A program made the position numbers and the translations under genes. Under the pieces are notes generated by a model that was given only the letters and a program-made list of their open reading frames with translations, was not told where the DNA came from and did not search any database. A stretch of 64,000 nucleotides of DNA from Pohlia nutans (taxonomy: Eukaryota > Streptophyta > Bryopsida > Bryales > Mniaceae), in contig CM040100.1 of assembly GCA_022496805.1 (NCBI GenBank), forward strand, positions 17,513,009 to 17,577,008. The letters are read 5' to 3'. The number at the start of each line of letters is the position of its first letter. The first letter of the stretch is position 1. Shown piece after piece: positions 11,440 through 23,968 of the stretch.

Positions 11440-12032
11440 TTAACCCCTAAATGCCTAAAGCCCTCTCTAAATTGGGCAGTTTTTCAACGATGCATTATAA
11501 AATGCAATTACGAGGAATATTGTGAACTCGATGAATGAATTAAAGTTGTTCATTATGAATTTTAAATTGTATTCATACGATTAAATCTATAATTGCAATC
11601 ACCAATATTTCGTATAAAATTTGAAACTAAAAATTCAAAATTCTTTTGTAATTCAATTACAAATATGATATTGACAATCTATGGATGAAATTTGTTGTGA
11701 TGGGCTGAAACGTAATACTCTAAGTGTAGTGATTTTTGGATATTTTTTGGTTTTTTAATTTTACGAGTTGACTTTCTGAAGAGCACTTTCAAACACAGTT
11801 TTTGAACACTTTTGAACTAAGATCTTAGAAATTTTTGGTAAATCACTGCAACATGAAATAAGGCATAAAAATTTCACAAATCATCTCCTTTTTAACCCGT
11901 TCTCACATGCATGAAACTCACTTCTCATAAAATCTAGAGTAAAAAATTCACAGTGCAAGAAGTGCATGACGGATGAGAAAACATGGATGAAATTTGTACA
12001 TTGTTCAAAAAATGGACGCTTAGGCAACTAAG
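11440..12032 (-). mobile_element. TTAA-type element, subfamily 2, reverse
   Basis: It begins TTAACCCCTAAATGCC. The interior reads as the reverse complement of 5607-6183 and 29177-29753 (GATGCATTATAAAATGCAATT near the left edge, GATGAGAAAACATGGATGAAA near the right). The right end has decayed to GGACGCTTAGGCAACTAA. Confidence 0.75.
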
Positions 12033-12092
12033 GATCAAAACTGCTAAAGAACACAAGGCCCAATTTAGGTTTGTTGGTCCTTTAGGGTTTAT
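12033..12092 (+). repeat. fragment of a TTAA-type element, subfamily 1
   Basis: Only the right end is present: ATCAAAACTGCTAAAGAACA, then GGCCCAATTTAGG and GTTGGTCCTTTAGGGTTTA. It abuts the decayed end of the subfamily 2 copy, so one probably inserted into or recombined with the other. Confidence 0.65.
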
Positions 12093-12311
12093 AAGATGGA
12101 TCATAAGATAGAGATGCACTAGACTTAGAAGACAAAGACGTGCTTGAATAAGAAGTTGGAGATTTTTATTTATTTATTTTTGATACAAATAAACGGAACC
12201 CTTTAATGCACAAAGAGGTGAAAAAATAAAAAAATAAAAAAATAAAAAAAATCATCTCCTTTAGGTCCGGAGAGCCCGGGTGACACCTAGATCTCACTAA
12301 TCGAGCTAAAG

Positions 12312-13226
12312 CTAGGACTTTGATGATGTGTCTGTATACCAATCTGAGCTAGAATCTGAGCCAAAATCTGAGCCAGAATTAGAAGGCAAAGATTTGCTTG
12401 AATTAGATAACAAATGTGTTCTCGAATTAGAACATGTAGTGAGTCCATCAACGAATTGAACGTCAAATCCTTTATGCAATATCTTGTTGGAATTTTCACG
12501 TGTATTAGTCAAATTTCTTTTTCGTTTCCGATTTTTGAGAGCTTCTTTTCTTTCCCTCATTAACTTCACCTCATTATGTACATCTTTTGGTTCATACCCG
12601 AGGTCTTCCATAAAATCGCGTAAGTCCCCGAGTTCAGTCTTTACAACTATGAGTTCCATTATTACATCCGCCATTGTATTCCTCACTTCATATTCAATAT
12701 TCCTCTTTAGGGTAGACTTCACATCTTCCAAGTCATCGATCACGGATCGGATTTCCGCCTTTAAATTTTGGGTTTCCTCCTTTACATATTGGATTTCCGC
12801 GTTCACGTATTGGATTTCCGTCTCTACTTTTGTTACTTTGTCACGAGTTTTCGTTACTTCATGTGATATGGTTTCCAAAGTTGTTTTTGTCTTCTCGTCT
12901 ATTGCTTCTTCCACAAGATATGAATCCATCGCTAGTTTTTCCTTCCTTTTCTTGCTCATTACTTCTTGACAACTATTACTTGAAACCGTTGTTGAAGTTT
13001 CTTCTCTCTTGTTATCTTTTGCTTCTTTTGCAAGACGTGAATATAAAGTTTCACTTGGCACTTCCCCATCTAAAATATTTTGGATGTGATCAATTGTTAT
13101 TTCTTTCAATGTCTTCTCACACACTTTCTTAAATTTTCGTTCATGTTCTTCTCTTTCAATTGACATACTTGTTGGTGTTTCTGATGAGTCCTCACTTGGT
13201 GTCATTTTAGTTGAAAAAATACCCAT
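12312..13226 (-). CDS. hypothetical coiled-coil protein, 304 aa
   Basis: An uninterrupted frame of 304 codons from ATG at 13226 in otherwise stop-rich AT DNA, and the longest non-transposon frame besides the DUF506 gene. I do not recognise a family. Residues 1-100 are acidic and Ser/Thr-rich with basic patches. Roughly residues 105-235 have heptad-like hydrophobic spacing rich in Glu, Lys, Val and Ile, with a short internal repeat (EIQYVNAEIQYVKEE), predicting a long coiled coil. A basic cluster (NRKRKR) follows near residue 237 and could be a nuclear localisation signal. The tail is Ser/Asp-rich (GSDFGSDSSSDW). No transmembrane segment or signal peptide is visible. It lies just beyond TTAA-element debris, so a transposon-derived origin is possible. 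Whether it is transcribed cannot be told from sequence. Confidence 0.5.
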   Translation of the reverse strand: MGIFSTKMTPSEDSSETPTSMSIEREEHERKFKKVCEKTLKEITIDHIQNILDGEVPSETLYSRLAKEAKDNKREETSTTVSSNSCQEVMSKKRKEKLAMDSYLVEEAIDEKTKTTLETISHEVTKTRDKVTKVETEIQYVNAEIQYVKEETQNLKAEIRSVIDDLEDVKSTLKRNIEYEVRNTMADVIMELIVVKTELGDLRDFMEDLGYEPKDVHNEVKLMRERKEALKNRKRKRNLTNTRENSNKILHKGFDVQFVDGLTTCSNSRTHLLSNSSKSLPSNSGSDFGSDSSSDWYTDTSSKS

Positions 13227-13690
13227 TGATTATGATCCACAAAAAATATAATGCACCAATATACACAAAATGAAATCTATTCAAACAATTGAATATATTT
13301 GTATGTTTAAAAAATATAATTAAAGTACATATAGAGCATGCTAAGAGACCTCTAATAACTAGTGGATTTATATAAGTTTGGGAATAAAGTAAAATATTAA
13401 AGTAAAATATTGATGTAAAAATACTCTTTTATTTTATTTTTAAGTTGTCTTTTATTTTTAAATAAAAGGGAAATAAAACAAGGTATTGGTAGATACAAAG
13501 GGCCCTAGTCGTATTTTTTTTTTGTTTTTCCTCACAATTTTCTTTTATCCAAACTCAAAAAAACTCCAAAAAAATCCAAAAAAATAAAATAAAATCAAGA
13601 GTTTGATAATAAAATAGAATAGACAATGTCACATAGAATGGTAATGTCAAGGATATTAAATTAACCATTACGCAATTTACCTGACAAGTA
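13227..13690. other. AT-rich upstream region of the coiled-coil ORF
   Basis: Very AT-rich, with TATA-like strings on the minus strand (for example around 13235-13265) but nothing decisive. No other feature seen. Confidence 0.4.
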
Positions 13691-14005
13691 CCGTACATGG
13701 AAGGCAGGGTCGGCAGAAAATAATTCCCCAAAAAAATGCCGAAAAAATTAATAAAGTTATTAAGTATTTTGTCGAAATAAACAAAAATAAAGTCAACAAA
13801 AAGCTGAAAAGAAAAAAGAAAAAAGAACATAACACTCAACAAAAATCGTAGACAAAAAAAAAAAATACGATTAGCTGCCGGGAAAAAAAAAATAGCTATT
13901 AATAGCCAATTTCTTAATAATTACTTTTGAAAGTGCCGACCTCCACTGTTTCAACTTTTATTAATTTTTCGACATGAAAGTGCCGACCCTGCCTTCCACG
14001 TACGG
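13691..14005. mobile_element. MITE with about 25-bp inverted termini and TA flanks
   Basis: Left terminus CCGTACATGGAAGGCAGGGT (13691 on, continuing CGGCA). The right terminus is its inverse ending at 14005 with one mismatch in 25. TA lies on both sides (13689-13690, 14006-14007). The 315-bp interior is A-rich and non-coding. The TA flanks fit a Tc1/mariner-type origin, but the termini are not the Stowaway consensus. Confidence 0.75.
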
Positions 14006-14213
14006 TATTACACAATTTTTGCAATACCAAGGTATGCATTTTTGTAATATGAAATTGCAAAAATGTTACTATGAACTATGTAATACATATTGTTAAGATT
14101 TGCACCTTCAATTGAAGGTTAAAATAAATGTACAAAGTTTCAAAAGTGATAGGCTCGACTATGCATTACATGCAATTAGATGTTGCATACTATTAAGAAT
14201 AATGTGAGATAAT

Positions 14214-14523
14214 AGAGTTATCCGAAAACAAAACTAGTTTTCAAGCGGAGTTCAAGTGGAGTTCTCTTCTTATAAGTACAATTTCTGACAAGCTATGAAT
14301 AGTTTCCATGGTCGGGGCTCTTGGCTTGGGGGGAACGTGTGGAAACTCTCTTTTAGCATTGGGGAGGTCACGAGGTCCACACTCTATGGTGAGTACAAGG
14401 TCTTGCTTTAGATTATTCTCCAACTCCCCATCGATTAGTTTTTCAGTCTTTTTGAACTCAAAACGAGTCTAAAGTGAGTTTATTTTTTCTTTCCACTATG
14501 AGACACACTTTTCAGTTAACTCT
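14214..14523 (+). mobile_element. AGAGTTA-terminus element with tRNA-like segment, 310 bp
   Basis: Ends AGAGTTATCCGAAAAC and GTTAACTCT, with AAT on both sides (14211-14213, 14524-14526). The middle has a tRNA-like stretch: TTGGCTTGGGGGGAACG resembles an A box region, and GGTCACGAGGTCCACACTC sits where a B box/T-loop would be. This could be a MITE that carries a tRNA-like part, or a SINE. Confidence 0.75.
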
Positions 14524-16348
14524 AATGACTTAACTAATACCAATAAATCTATAATCCATAAGTGTAGTCCAAAGTTGAAATAGAGTAATTCAAAAACTTA
14601 CATTGGCAAAATTAGGATTTTTTCAGCTTGTCTCAATATATACTAACAAATGTGTTTTGAAATTCTTTCACTGAAAAAGTTTCAATAATTGTCACAAGAG
14701 GCACTAAGATCTTCTAAGGGGTACTAGTATGTTCTAGTGGGTAGCAAAAATACTTGAAATATTGCATATATAGTTTTGTTAACCCCAATAAACTCTGCAA
14801 CCAATTTGTGATTGCAGCTAAACTCAATTTGCCATTTCCAAATAGCATTTTAGTTCGATTTAAGAATTTATTTTCCTAATTTGTAGAATTTTTTTTTCTT
14901 ATTTGAATAAAACAAAACTAATGATAAACTAATCTTGGATTCATCTAGAAATAAAGATTTGCTTTTTGAAAATATACCCTAGATTTGTAATACTCTACAC
15001 TCATGCTTGTAGGAGAGGAAGAAAACAAAACCAAAAGCTTGTCTTTATTTTCGGACATGGTGGGTCTACATAGACTAACTTGGAATCGCAGTCCTCAATT
15101 ATGTGATTAATATTTCTAAAAATAGCCTTAGACTCTCCAAAATGAGAGAACCAGAAAAATGAATGGTACGAGCATGGGTGTAGTTTTTCCCTAACCACTG
15201 TGTAACAAGTTCGACACTAGATATTTCTAAAATTAAAAACCTCTTTTTAATGAAAATTATAATTTATTTATTTAAAGTTGTATATACATTTTAAAAATTA
15301 ATTGTTTAAATGTAGAAAAATTACCATTCTTCACATTTATTTTTAGATAATCAGGTGTGAATTGTAGGGGAAAAAAGGACTGGTTTTATAATCAAATCCA
15401 TTCTAAGTGGCTCCCAAATGATATGGAATAAGGACTTGCAAGCCTATGTAAATTCTCACTACACCATATTCTCAATAGTTTTTTGTGCACAATTCAACAC
15501 ATCAAATGATTTTATTTTGAAAAGTGTTCAACTGAGAAAATCTAGAAGGTTCAGTCACCTTCCATCTCCTAAACAAATTTTGTGCTTTCGAATTTTGATG
15601 CATAAAATATGGAATTTTTTAATTATGGTTGTGAACGATGTGGATGGATTGATTAGAAATATGTGTTGTGATCAAAATTTTGGAGCTCAATTGCACAAAG
15701 TAAGCTATAGGTTTTGTTTGGCTAAAAATGATTTCACAATTAATTAATCTTCTACCTCTAAAACAAATTTTGTGATTTAAAAGTTTTTTTGTTTGAGTTA
15801 TGTACGTTTAACTGGTTACTAAGAGTAAAATGAGATGAATTTTAAATAACCCACATGTTTTGTTGGCACTATTGCATTGCATTTTGTATAATGCATGAGG
15901 TTTTATCCCCTCTAAAACCCATACTCATGAAATGCAATCTACTTTCGTACATCTTTGATATATTACTATGGCCAAATTTCAATTTTAAATGAAAAAAATA
16001 CTGGAATTATATCATTTTTACCTTTTTAATGTCATATCAACTTCTTTCACTTTAATTAAATATTTGGCACAAATGTACCAAAGCTAGTACTAACCTACGT
16101 TAGTGAAGAAAACATTCTACTATTTCTAATAGTTTCTAAGAGTCATTAAGAGCTATGTATTGTTTTCAATGGTGCATGAAACCAATTTTATTTTATTTTT
16201 TGAATTTTTTGGCCAAAATCTTACTTGTTTTTGGAAGTGCTTGCCTTTACACTAAAAATAATGGACAAATAACTTAATGAAATTGCCAAAATTCTCTCAA
16301 AAAACAAATTGAATGAATGTGTCATATAGTAGATAATTTTATAGATGA

Positions 16349-16349
<1 letters not shown>
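14524..16349. other. gene-free interval
   Basis: No gene recognised. The 109-residue frame at 15418-15747 has no identifiable motif. AT-rich throughout. Confidence 0.5.

Positions 16350-16441
<92 letters not shown>
16350..16441. repeat. (TA)46 microsatellite
   Basis: 92 bp of uninterrupted TA. It generates the artefactual Ile/Tyr frames on both strands. Confidence 0.97.
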
Positions 16442-16443
<2 letters not shown>

Positions 16444-16847
16444 CATGTGTGTGGATGATTATATCCATTTTTTTTCGTACATGGAGCATTTGCTCTATCA
16501 AAATCCAAATAATTATTATTAATAATAATATTGGATCAATGGGATTGTTACTATAACGTGGACATACCTAAACCACCAAAGACCAAAATCTGGACCCTAT
16601 CATTAATCTCCAATTCCAACATAGGATTGATCCAGTTCCACCTCACTTCAAGTGAACACATGTAGTAAGTGATAGGTGGAATTGGGTGGAAATAGATCAG
16701 TTTTAGGTGAATAAATGAAAATGAAATCATAAAGTGATGATTAAACAAATAAGCCAATGAAAGGAGCAATTTAGCACGGCAATCAAGTAGATTCATTGGG
16801 TACAAATGGGGCATTTCTTTAACTTCTTTGGTAACTACTTTATCAAC

Positions 16848-17030
16848 TACTCTTTTGTCCCATAATAAGTTTCCTCAATGCCACAAAATAAAAGAATTAA
16901 CTAGTCCAGTGGTGTGGACTTTGAGTACAATGGTGTGAACCCTAAGACAATAGGAATAGTAGTTTAAGCAAACATGAAGCTTATTATAAGACAAATAGTT
17001 TGAGCAATCAAGAAGCTCAATATTGTACAA
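16848..17030 (-). repeat. Stowaway-like MITE relative of 2671-2903
   Basis: Reverse-orientation relative of the 2.7-kb element: TTGTCCCATAATAAGTTTCC at the left, then CCAGTGGTGTGGACTTTGAG, AGGAATAGTAGTTTAAGC and AAGCTTATTATAAGACAAAT. The ends are diverged, so the edges are approximate. Confidence 0.55.
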
Positions 17031-18818
17031 AGGAAATATAGGCTAATTTTGAATGATTATAAAGCATTTTTGAGATGCACATGGCCCCCACCTGCGAACA
17101 ACTTTAAAAATTCTCTTGACAATCCACTTAAAAAATTCATATAAATTACAAATTTTATCGGAAAAATATGATTTCACTTAGATTCAACTCCCCTAAGATT
17201 TATCTTTTTCCAAAGAATTGCTTAAATGGATGGTGATAGTTACTTTCACCTCGTGGGTGCAACGGAAAAACAATTTTTTTTGTGGCTATATTGATCGCCA
17301 ACTTACTATTTGAAAAATGGACCTGCTATTTTGCTATGAGAAAAACCAGGGTGAAAACTAGAGTATATCTCCACAATCTTCCCTTATCATTGGTATCTAT
17401 AGTCAACAATTCTATAGAAAGGTATGTACTTTGTTTTTTTTTCTTTATTTTATTGTCTCTATCCCCACCAGGGGAGAGACTACGGAAATGCATCATTTTC
17501 AAGGAGTTACATGGTTGAACAATATAAACAAGCCATAAAAGTAAACTTGGGGTAAATACTAAGACAAAGACTACGCGACTAGCCGCTTGTTTTATTTTAT
17601 TTTATTTTTAAATCCCCAAAAAAAATCTTTCTATTTTCGAGTTTCAATTTTCAAACCGCCAATGTGACTCCCTTGAAAAAATGAAAAAAATAAAAATCAC
17701 ATGATATTTGAGTGAGTCCATTGCATGGGGTGGGTGTACCTCCAGCAGTCATGAATAGGGGTCGTAATGTGGGTCAGTTTGGCACAATGCAAGCAGTCAT
17801 GATGGTGTCCAAACTCCTTGGATTCTGTTGATGCCATGGACATTCCAACATCCACTCCTTCATTATGTACACTAGGGGAGCAGCATGGATGAACGTAGTC
17901 AACATTCATTCAACATTCATCCATTCGGCTATGTCATCCAATGTGCATCCGTTCAAAACATGGCATTTGGAGATTCTAATTTATCATGTAGACTACACTG
18001 ATTTCCCATTTAGTGTGTGATGTACTAATTCCCAAGGCACGCACTATTTTGCCAAAGCTTAAAATTAGTGAGGGCTGAAATGTTTAACTAAGTGGATGAA
18101 ATATTCATATCATGCTAAGTTTTACATCATAATGATATTTAGTATCACTTTCACTAATTTTCCACACGCACTATAAACCTTCCCTCACTAATTGGGATAA
18201 TTAGTGTAATGTAGCCTTGTACTGGTTCAAGTGTTTTTTATAATTTACTCATGCTTTTATTTTACAAACTAATATATCCATAATTTAATTTCATATAAAA
18301 ACTTGAATGATCAAAATTTAACTTGAAGAGGTGGCATGACCAACAAAAAGCCTTCACAAAAAGAATTGAATGAAAATCATCAATGTAGCAATTGGAGTTG
18401 AATAGTAAGTTACATTCATAAGTCAGATTTTGGCCTCCGGGGTTAACCTCCTTCCGGAGTTAACCCTTAAACGTCAAGAGGGCCTGGGCGGGGCAGCCCG
18501 GAAGGCATCTAAATTTTCGGAGGGGAAAAAAAATAAAAATAAAAATAAAAATTGAAAAAACGGCTATGCTGGCCAGCATTGTTGCGGCACTTTTCAAGAA
18601 ACGGCCTCTGCTGCCCCAACTTCAACTCTTGTTCATTTTGATAACTTTGGTTGCTTGCCAATGACTCTACAATCTCCCAAATGAGACGCAAATTTGCAAT
18701 TTAGATTGCTTTTTCAATAGCTTTCCAACACACCAATCCTCGTTTGATTTGATTGAGAAAATCTACTTTTTTCTCAATTATTCCTTTATAAAAAAAACCG
18801 GTGGGGGTTTTTTGACGT
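17031..18818. other. gene-free interval with repeat fragments
   Basis: No convincing gene. A short inverted pair ATTAGTGAGGG (about 18065) and CCCTCACTAAT (about 18182) may bound a small MITE. 18290-18480 resembles, in reverse, the start of the element at 28268 (GAGGTGGCATGACCAACAAA) and ends in TTAACCCTTAAACGTC. An A-rich (AAATAA)n tract lies near 18530. Confidence 0.45.
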
Positions 18819-19365
18819 TTAACCCCTAAACGTCCCAGCGTCCAGTTTCTGGACGTTTGTTGGTCAAACCCAATTTTGATCTTGAAGATGACTTTTGTTG
18901 CTAATACACCCAACTAAGAAAATGAAGTTTATTAAGTCTAGTTTGTACTCCACTTTTCAAATCTTAAAAATTCCAATTATTGAGTATTTTATTGCTTGTA
19001 CAAGCTTTGTAGCTCAAGGTTTGAATTACACTACATAGGATGTTCACCTTTCGAATTTCAAAATTTAAATAAAAAATTTCTATGGAAAACATATCATGTG
19101 ATTCTCCATTGTAATTTGTACCTGCTCCCAAAAAAATATTAATTTTTTAAAGATTTTTTGTAATAAAAATTATTTTTTGAAGTATTTGACTTAAAAATTT
19201 GTTAAAAAGGCCGTATTAAATCAAAAAAATCTGAAAATTTCAAGACTGATAGGAAACATTCAATTCCATGCATGAAAAATATTACAAGATATATTTTGAT
19301 AAATCTTGAAGGCTAAATTGTGTAGTTTGACTTTCCTACAAAGGAGTGGTACGTTTAAGGGTTAA
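18819..19365 (+). mobile_element. TTAA-type element, subfamily 4, 547 bp
   Basis: Left end TTAACCCCTAAACGTCCC, right end ACGTTTAAGGGTTAA, each with TTAA. The interior is AT-rich and related in reverse to 6711-7250 and in part to 28268-29017. Its length equals that of the element at 44546-51198 after removal of the LTR insertion. Confidence 0.8.
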
Positions 19366-20477
19366 GGGTTAATAAAAATGACCCAAACACCCCTGGCTGG
19401 CAGACGGAGTTTTGTGAATTATGCATGTATGTTTTTTATGGACATATACTATCATTGGAAAGTTATGCCATCTAGAAGCGGATGAAAAAAAATAGAGATA
19501 TGAACTCAGATACCCATGGGAACATACTTGGAATAGGAACCACAAAATCCAGGCAATCTGCTCAAATTCCATATACATACTATATTAAAGTTCAAATTTT
19601 GAATTCTAATAAAAAAATATTAGAATCATCCGCTGCAACAATTGGTAACAATAGTAACAATAGTGTGGGAATCAAAAGTACTGTGAATCAAAAATACTGG
19701 GAATCAAAAATCCTGAAGCTGGCAAGAATGCTAACCAAATTATAAACTTCCACTCAATCAGCTGAGTGATCATACCGTTTACTCCATTCTATATTTTACC
19801 TACATGATTTACTCAAATTCTATAAGTTTTGAACATGAAATACCCTATGTCATGGTCAGTTTTGACATTAATTAATTAATTAAATTTTGTTTTAAAGTGC
19901 CACATGTCATCTTGCGATTGGTCTTCGGGTGACATGGCCCTGATGTGGAAATCCGATTTTGAAAAAAAAAATATCATATGTTTCTTTGAAAAGTAACGAT
20001 GTCACGAAAGACAAAGGGAGGGAATACAATTAGTTTACTTATGCGTTCTAGGACAAATCAACGGAATGGTAAAGTATCGTAAGTCGAATGCAAGGTTGAG
20101 ACATTTGTCTTTAAGAAAAATAAAATGCAAACAAATAGGCCAAAAAAATACTCATCAAGATTTTCTTTTGTGCTATACATAACTTTTTTTGAAAGAACAA
20201 ATTCCTTAATTTTTGGCATTTTTTTTACAAATATATTTTGCTGAACTAACTCGCCTTCCATCTACATTCTAGGTCAACGTCCATTTGGAAGAGTGAAGCC
20301 CTCTAAGATAAGAGTGAAGCCCTCTAAGATAAAAGATATTATTTTTGCACCAAGTTTGTAAAAATTCAACACAAATAGTTTTTTTTGGGGGGTCATCGTG
20401 AAGAAAAGAACTAACACTGACACTTTTGTGTCAATATATATGGAGACCCTAAACTCTATCAAAGAATATACTATATG
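19366..20477. other. gene-free interval
   Basis: No recognised gene. A 24-bp direct duplication (GAGTGAAGCCCTCTAAGATA) occurs at 20292-20335. Confidence 0.5.
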
Positions 20478-20718
20478 TTAACCTCCAAAGGACTAAAGAT
20501 TTGTGGTTTTAAAATGACTAATCCAATCAATCATATTGTGAAAAATATAATTCAAACGGGACCAAATTTTAAATCACATGAAATCGATGAACATTACTTG
20601 TGTTGGTCAAAAAAACAAATAATTAAAAAAAATAGGAAGTCCATATAGGACCTACTCAAAACTTCCAAGAGAAAAAATGTGAAGCATGATTTGGACTCCT
20701 TGGTCCTTTCGGAATTAA
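20478..20718 (+). mobile_element. TTAA-type element, subfamily 1
   Basis: Left end TTAACCTCCAAAGGACTAAAG, right end CTCCTTGGTCCTTTCGGAATTAA. The interior matches 54478-54707 (ATATAATTCAAACGGGACCA, AAATCACATGAAATCGATGA). Confidence 0.75.
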
Positions 20719-21463
20719 AGGTCATTAACACACTTTAGTTATCAAAGTAGGTGCAAACATGATTATGCTAAGGCATGCCAAGAAGAATTGTGTCCCTCTA
20801 AGCTAACCCCTAAAGGACCAAGCGTCCTAACTAGAACATTTCTATGTTCAGGTAGGTTCCCACAATGTCAATTTTAATCTTAATTTTTTGAAAAAATTAT
20901 GTGAATTCAATATGCCGATACAAAAATGGAGATCCAATTTTTTTTTGATTCTGACCTTGTAAGTGGAAGTTGTAGAGAGAAGAGGGAGAATGAGCAGTTC
21001 GGACAGGGCTTAAAATAAACCTTAGAAATAATTTCTTTTCATCTCTAACTGTAGGATCTTGCTTTAGACTACCAAATGACCACATGGTAAAACGTTTATA
21101 GAATTTGACTTTACACGTTGCAAGTTTATAGCATTTGAATTGAAAAGATGAAATGACAATCTTTTCTAAACTTTTTTTTACCGTCTTTGGAGACATGGGA
21201 AAATTTGAATAAAAAAATCTTTAAATTTTTTTTGTTACTTTTGTTCAAAGTGGTATTAGTTATTAAGAGCCAAAAAAAATCACAAGAAAATGAATAGAAA
21301 GAGGAGAAAATGATATTTAAAAACAAGAAAATCCCTCAGTCCTTTAGGAGCTAATATAGAGATCAAGGTAATATCAAACTTCTTTTTGAATGTGAGCTTG
21401 CCGTTGTAGGCACACCAAATTTTCACTACCAGTTTGCATTTTGTTACCAAATTCTTACCACTA
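20719..21463. other. gene-free interval
   Basis: A lone left end (CTAACCCCTAAAGGACCAAG near 20803) marks a truncated TTAA element. The 99- and 66-residue minus-strand frames here are unsupported. Confidence 0.5.
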
Positions 21464-21648
21464 CACTACTTTTTGCTAATAGTGCATGTGGTACTAATTC
21501 CAAAGCCAAAATATACACCCAATCATTTGTTTACACAAGGAATAAGAACCCATTGCACGGTGACATTCAATGTAGGGTCCAACTATTCAAGGACACATCA
21601 GAGGAGCACGCACTAAAACCCCACACAAACTATTAGCAAAAAGTAGTG
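21464..21648. mobile_element. CACTA-like MITE, 185 bp
   Basis: Left CACTACTTTTTGCTAATAGT, right inverse ACTATTAGCAAAAAGTAGTG (21628-21648). The CACTA termini suggest mobilisation by a CACTA (CMC) transposase. No coding capacity. Confidence 0.75.
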
Positions 21649-21741
21649 TACCAAGTTGTATTTTATTGAAGCGGGTAAATTGAAATCAATTCATGACTTA
21701 GGTCGGTCCAGTGATTCAGGCGGGGATCTTGATTTTACAAT

Positions 21742-22037
21742 TGAGTTAATCGAAAACAAACAGGGCTATGTGTTGAGTCTATGTGGAGTCAACAAGCTCA
21801 TATTATCAATTTCTGACACAGATCGTAGACCCATATGCTTGGGAGAACTTGTCGGAACTCTCCTTTAGCATTGGGAGGTCATGAGTTCCACTCCCATTTG
21901 TGATGTAGGACCTTGCTTTAAATTATTCTGCAACTCACCATAAACTAGTTTTGCCGCCTTTTTAAACTAAAAAGGAGTTTAAGGCACCTGAGTATGAGGT
22001 GAGTTTCCACTTTGAGACACTCTTTTTGGTTAACTCT
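21742..22037 (+). mobile_element. AGAGTTA-terminus element
   Basis: Ends TGAGTTAATCGAAAAC and GGTTAACTCT, with AAT on both sides (21739-21741, 22038-22040). The internal tRNA-like stretch GGGAGGTCATGAGTTCCACT is present. The small frame at 21656-21868 lies across it and is not a gene. Confidence 0.75.
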
Positions 22038-22059
22038 AATACCATGCCTATTAAAATCG

Positions 22060-22086
22060 GATTATTATTATTATTATTATTATTAT
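22060..22086. repeat. (TTA)n microsatellite
   Basis: About eight TTA triplets. Confidence 0.9.
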
Positions 22087-22491
22087 TTTTACACAAAAAA
22101 AGGGAGGCCCTTTACTGCAAGAGAAAGACAAATCGGAAAACTTGCACTTCACTTTACAGTTCAGTTCATATTGAGTAAATTTGAAGGAAGAATATGAGGG
22201 TTCATGTAGATTTAGTACTAAGCTATTTGCATACTAATGTACGATTAGTAAATCCATGGTTTTGAAATTAGCAATACTAAGTCAGGATGTCAACACACAA
22301 ATCAGATAAGAAGCCTAATCATCAAAGTGCTTAAAATAGTTAATGATTCAAGATTCCGGTATCAGTATGGGCTCTCTCAGATCAGGCACCCCAGTCTGAT
22401 GAACGTATTACTGTAGCACGGATTAGTAAGCTTATGTAATCCAAGTATTTACGTATTTACTTATACTGTATATTAACTTAAAATTAACAAT

Positions 22492-22660
22492 AGAGTTAAT
22501 CGAAAAGAGTGTCTTGAAGTGAAAAGAAACCTTAAACTCATCTTAAACTCGCTTTGAGTTCAAAATGACTCCAAAACTATGGTGAACTGGAGAATAATTT
22601 AAAGCAAGGCGTTGCGTCGCCGTGGGGTGTGGAACTCGTGACCCCTTAGCACCCTTATGG
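22492..22660 (-). repeat. AGAGTTA-terminus element, truncated
   Basis: Starts AGAGTTAATCGAAAAGAGTG after AAT, and stops after the tRNA-like segment (GTGGAACTCGTGACC). The far end is missing. This intact end shows what the interrupted copy at 3478 looked like before insertion. Confidence 0.75.
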
Positions 22661-23559
22661 CTATTTATGGAAGAATAATCTTCATTCTTTTGAGACACAA
22701 TCTTCAAAAATGACAACCTTTACAAAACCACATTTTTCAATTGTTTAGAAGCTAAATAATGATTGAAATATTTTTCAATAATTCAAAACCCTTACTATTC
22801 TAGAATATTATATGTTGCTTATGACAACACACTTCATAAATTACATACTTTGTTTAAGAATATATATTATACCACATGCTAATCTTATATAAATTATTCT
22901 TTTGCCTTTGTGTGAAAAATGAATTTATGATTATTTACTTTTCATTTATTCTGGTGAAAATGGGCTCCACCATGATCATTTTCGGCTACACAATGTGGCA
23001 GGTGCGCAAGTTGCAAAAATGGTCTCGTATTTATCAAAACCAATTGAATAATGTCTCCTCTTCCTAGAACCCATAACTTACAAGTTGTTATTACGAAGTC
23101 CAATAAGACAATTGATTGTTCCCAGGGATGGGCATGACCCAATTATCACATGATCACACTCCAGACTGTCCATATTCCAGGAACATTTGAAGGATTCGTG
23201 CATGTGGATGAAAAGTGGGCCCTCTCACTAACCTCTTGTTTATATATAACTCCTCGGGAATCTGTTTAATTTTGGGGCGAAGGCTTAATTTGATCATTCT
23301 GACAATGTGCCCTAGAATGGAATGCATGCAGTATGGGCATTGCTTGTATACAAGTTATTCATCCTCATTGGTCATAGCATCATCATTATTGTAAGTGATC
23401 AACAAGCGAGTCCTTCAACAAGAAGAAGAACTCCTTCACGCGAGCGGGAATGAAGAGTATGTTGGGGTAATTCTATTAAGTTTTGTGAATTCAAATAGAA
23501 AGATTTTTAATAATTGTATGCTTGGAATTGTTGAATGGTAAGGGTATCTCCATTTCGAT

Positions 23560-23851
23560 AGAGTTAAGCGAAAAGAGTTTCTCAAAGTGGAACGAAACCA
23601 TATTAAACTCACCTTAGACTCGTTTTGAGTTCAAAAAGACTGCAAACTAGTCTATAGTGAGTTGGAGAATAATTTAAAGCAAGGTCCTGTATCGCTATGG
23701 GGTGTGGAACTTGTAACCTCCCCAATGCTAGAGGAAATTTCCCACAAATGTTTCTTGGCTTAAGGGACTATTCATGAACAATGCTTGTCAGAAATTGTAA
23801 TTATATAGAGCAAAGTTCACTGAAACTCCTCTTCTATTTTTAGACAACTCT
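23560..23851 (-). mobile_element. AGAGTTA-terminus element, 292 bp
   Basis: Starts AGAGTTAAGCGAAAAGAG, ends GACAACTCT, and is flanked by GAT on both sides (23557-23559, 23852-23854). The 3-bp duplication agrees with the AAT and ATT duplications of the other copies. Confidence 0.8.
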
Positions 23852-23968
23852 GATAGAAACCAAGTTTTGATGCTGGCATTGAGAAAATTTATTTTAGTGA
23901 CACTTTACCAATTTGGAATTAATGTAAAGCTAGATCATTAGTATTATTAGCATGCCCATGTTATTATA

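Noticed and set aside
16221..16556. Overlapping Ile/Tyr repeat reading frames
   Set aside because: Pure translation of the (TA)46 microsatellite on both strands.
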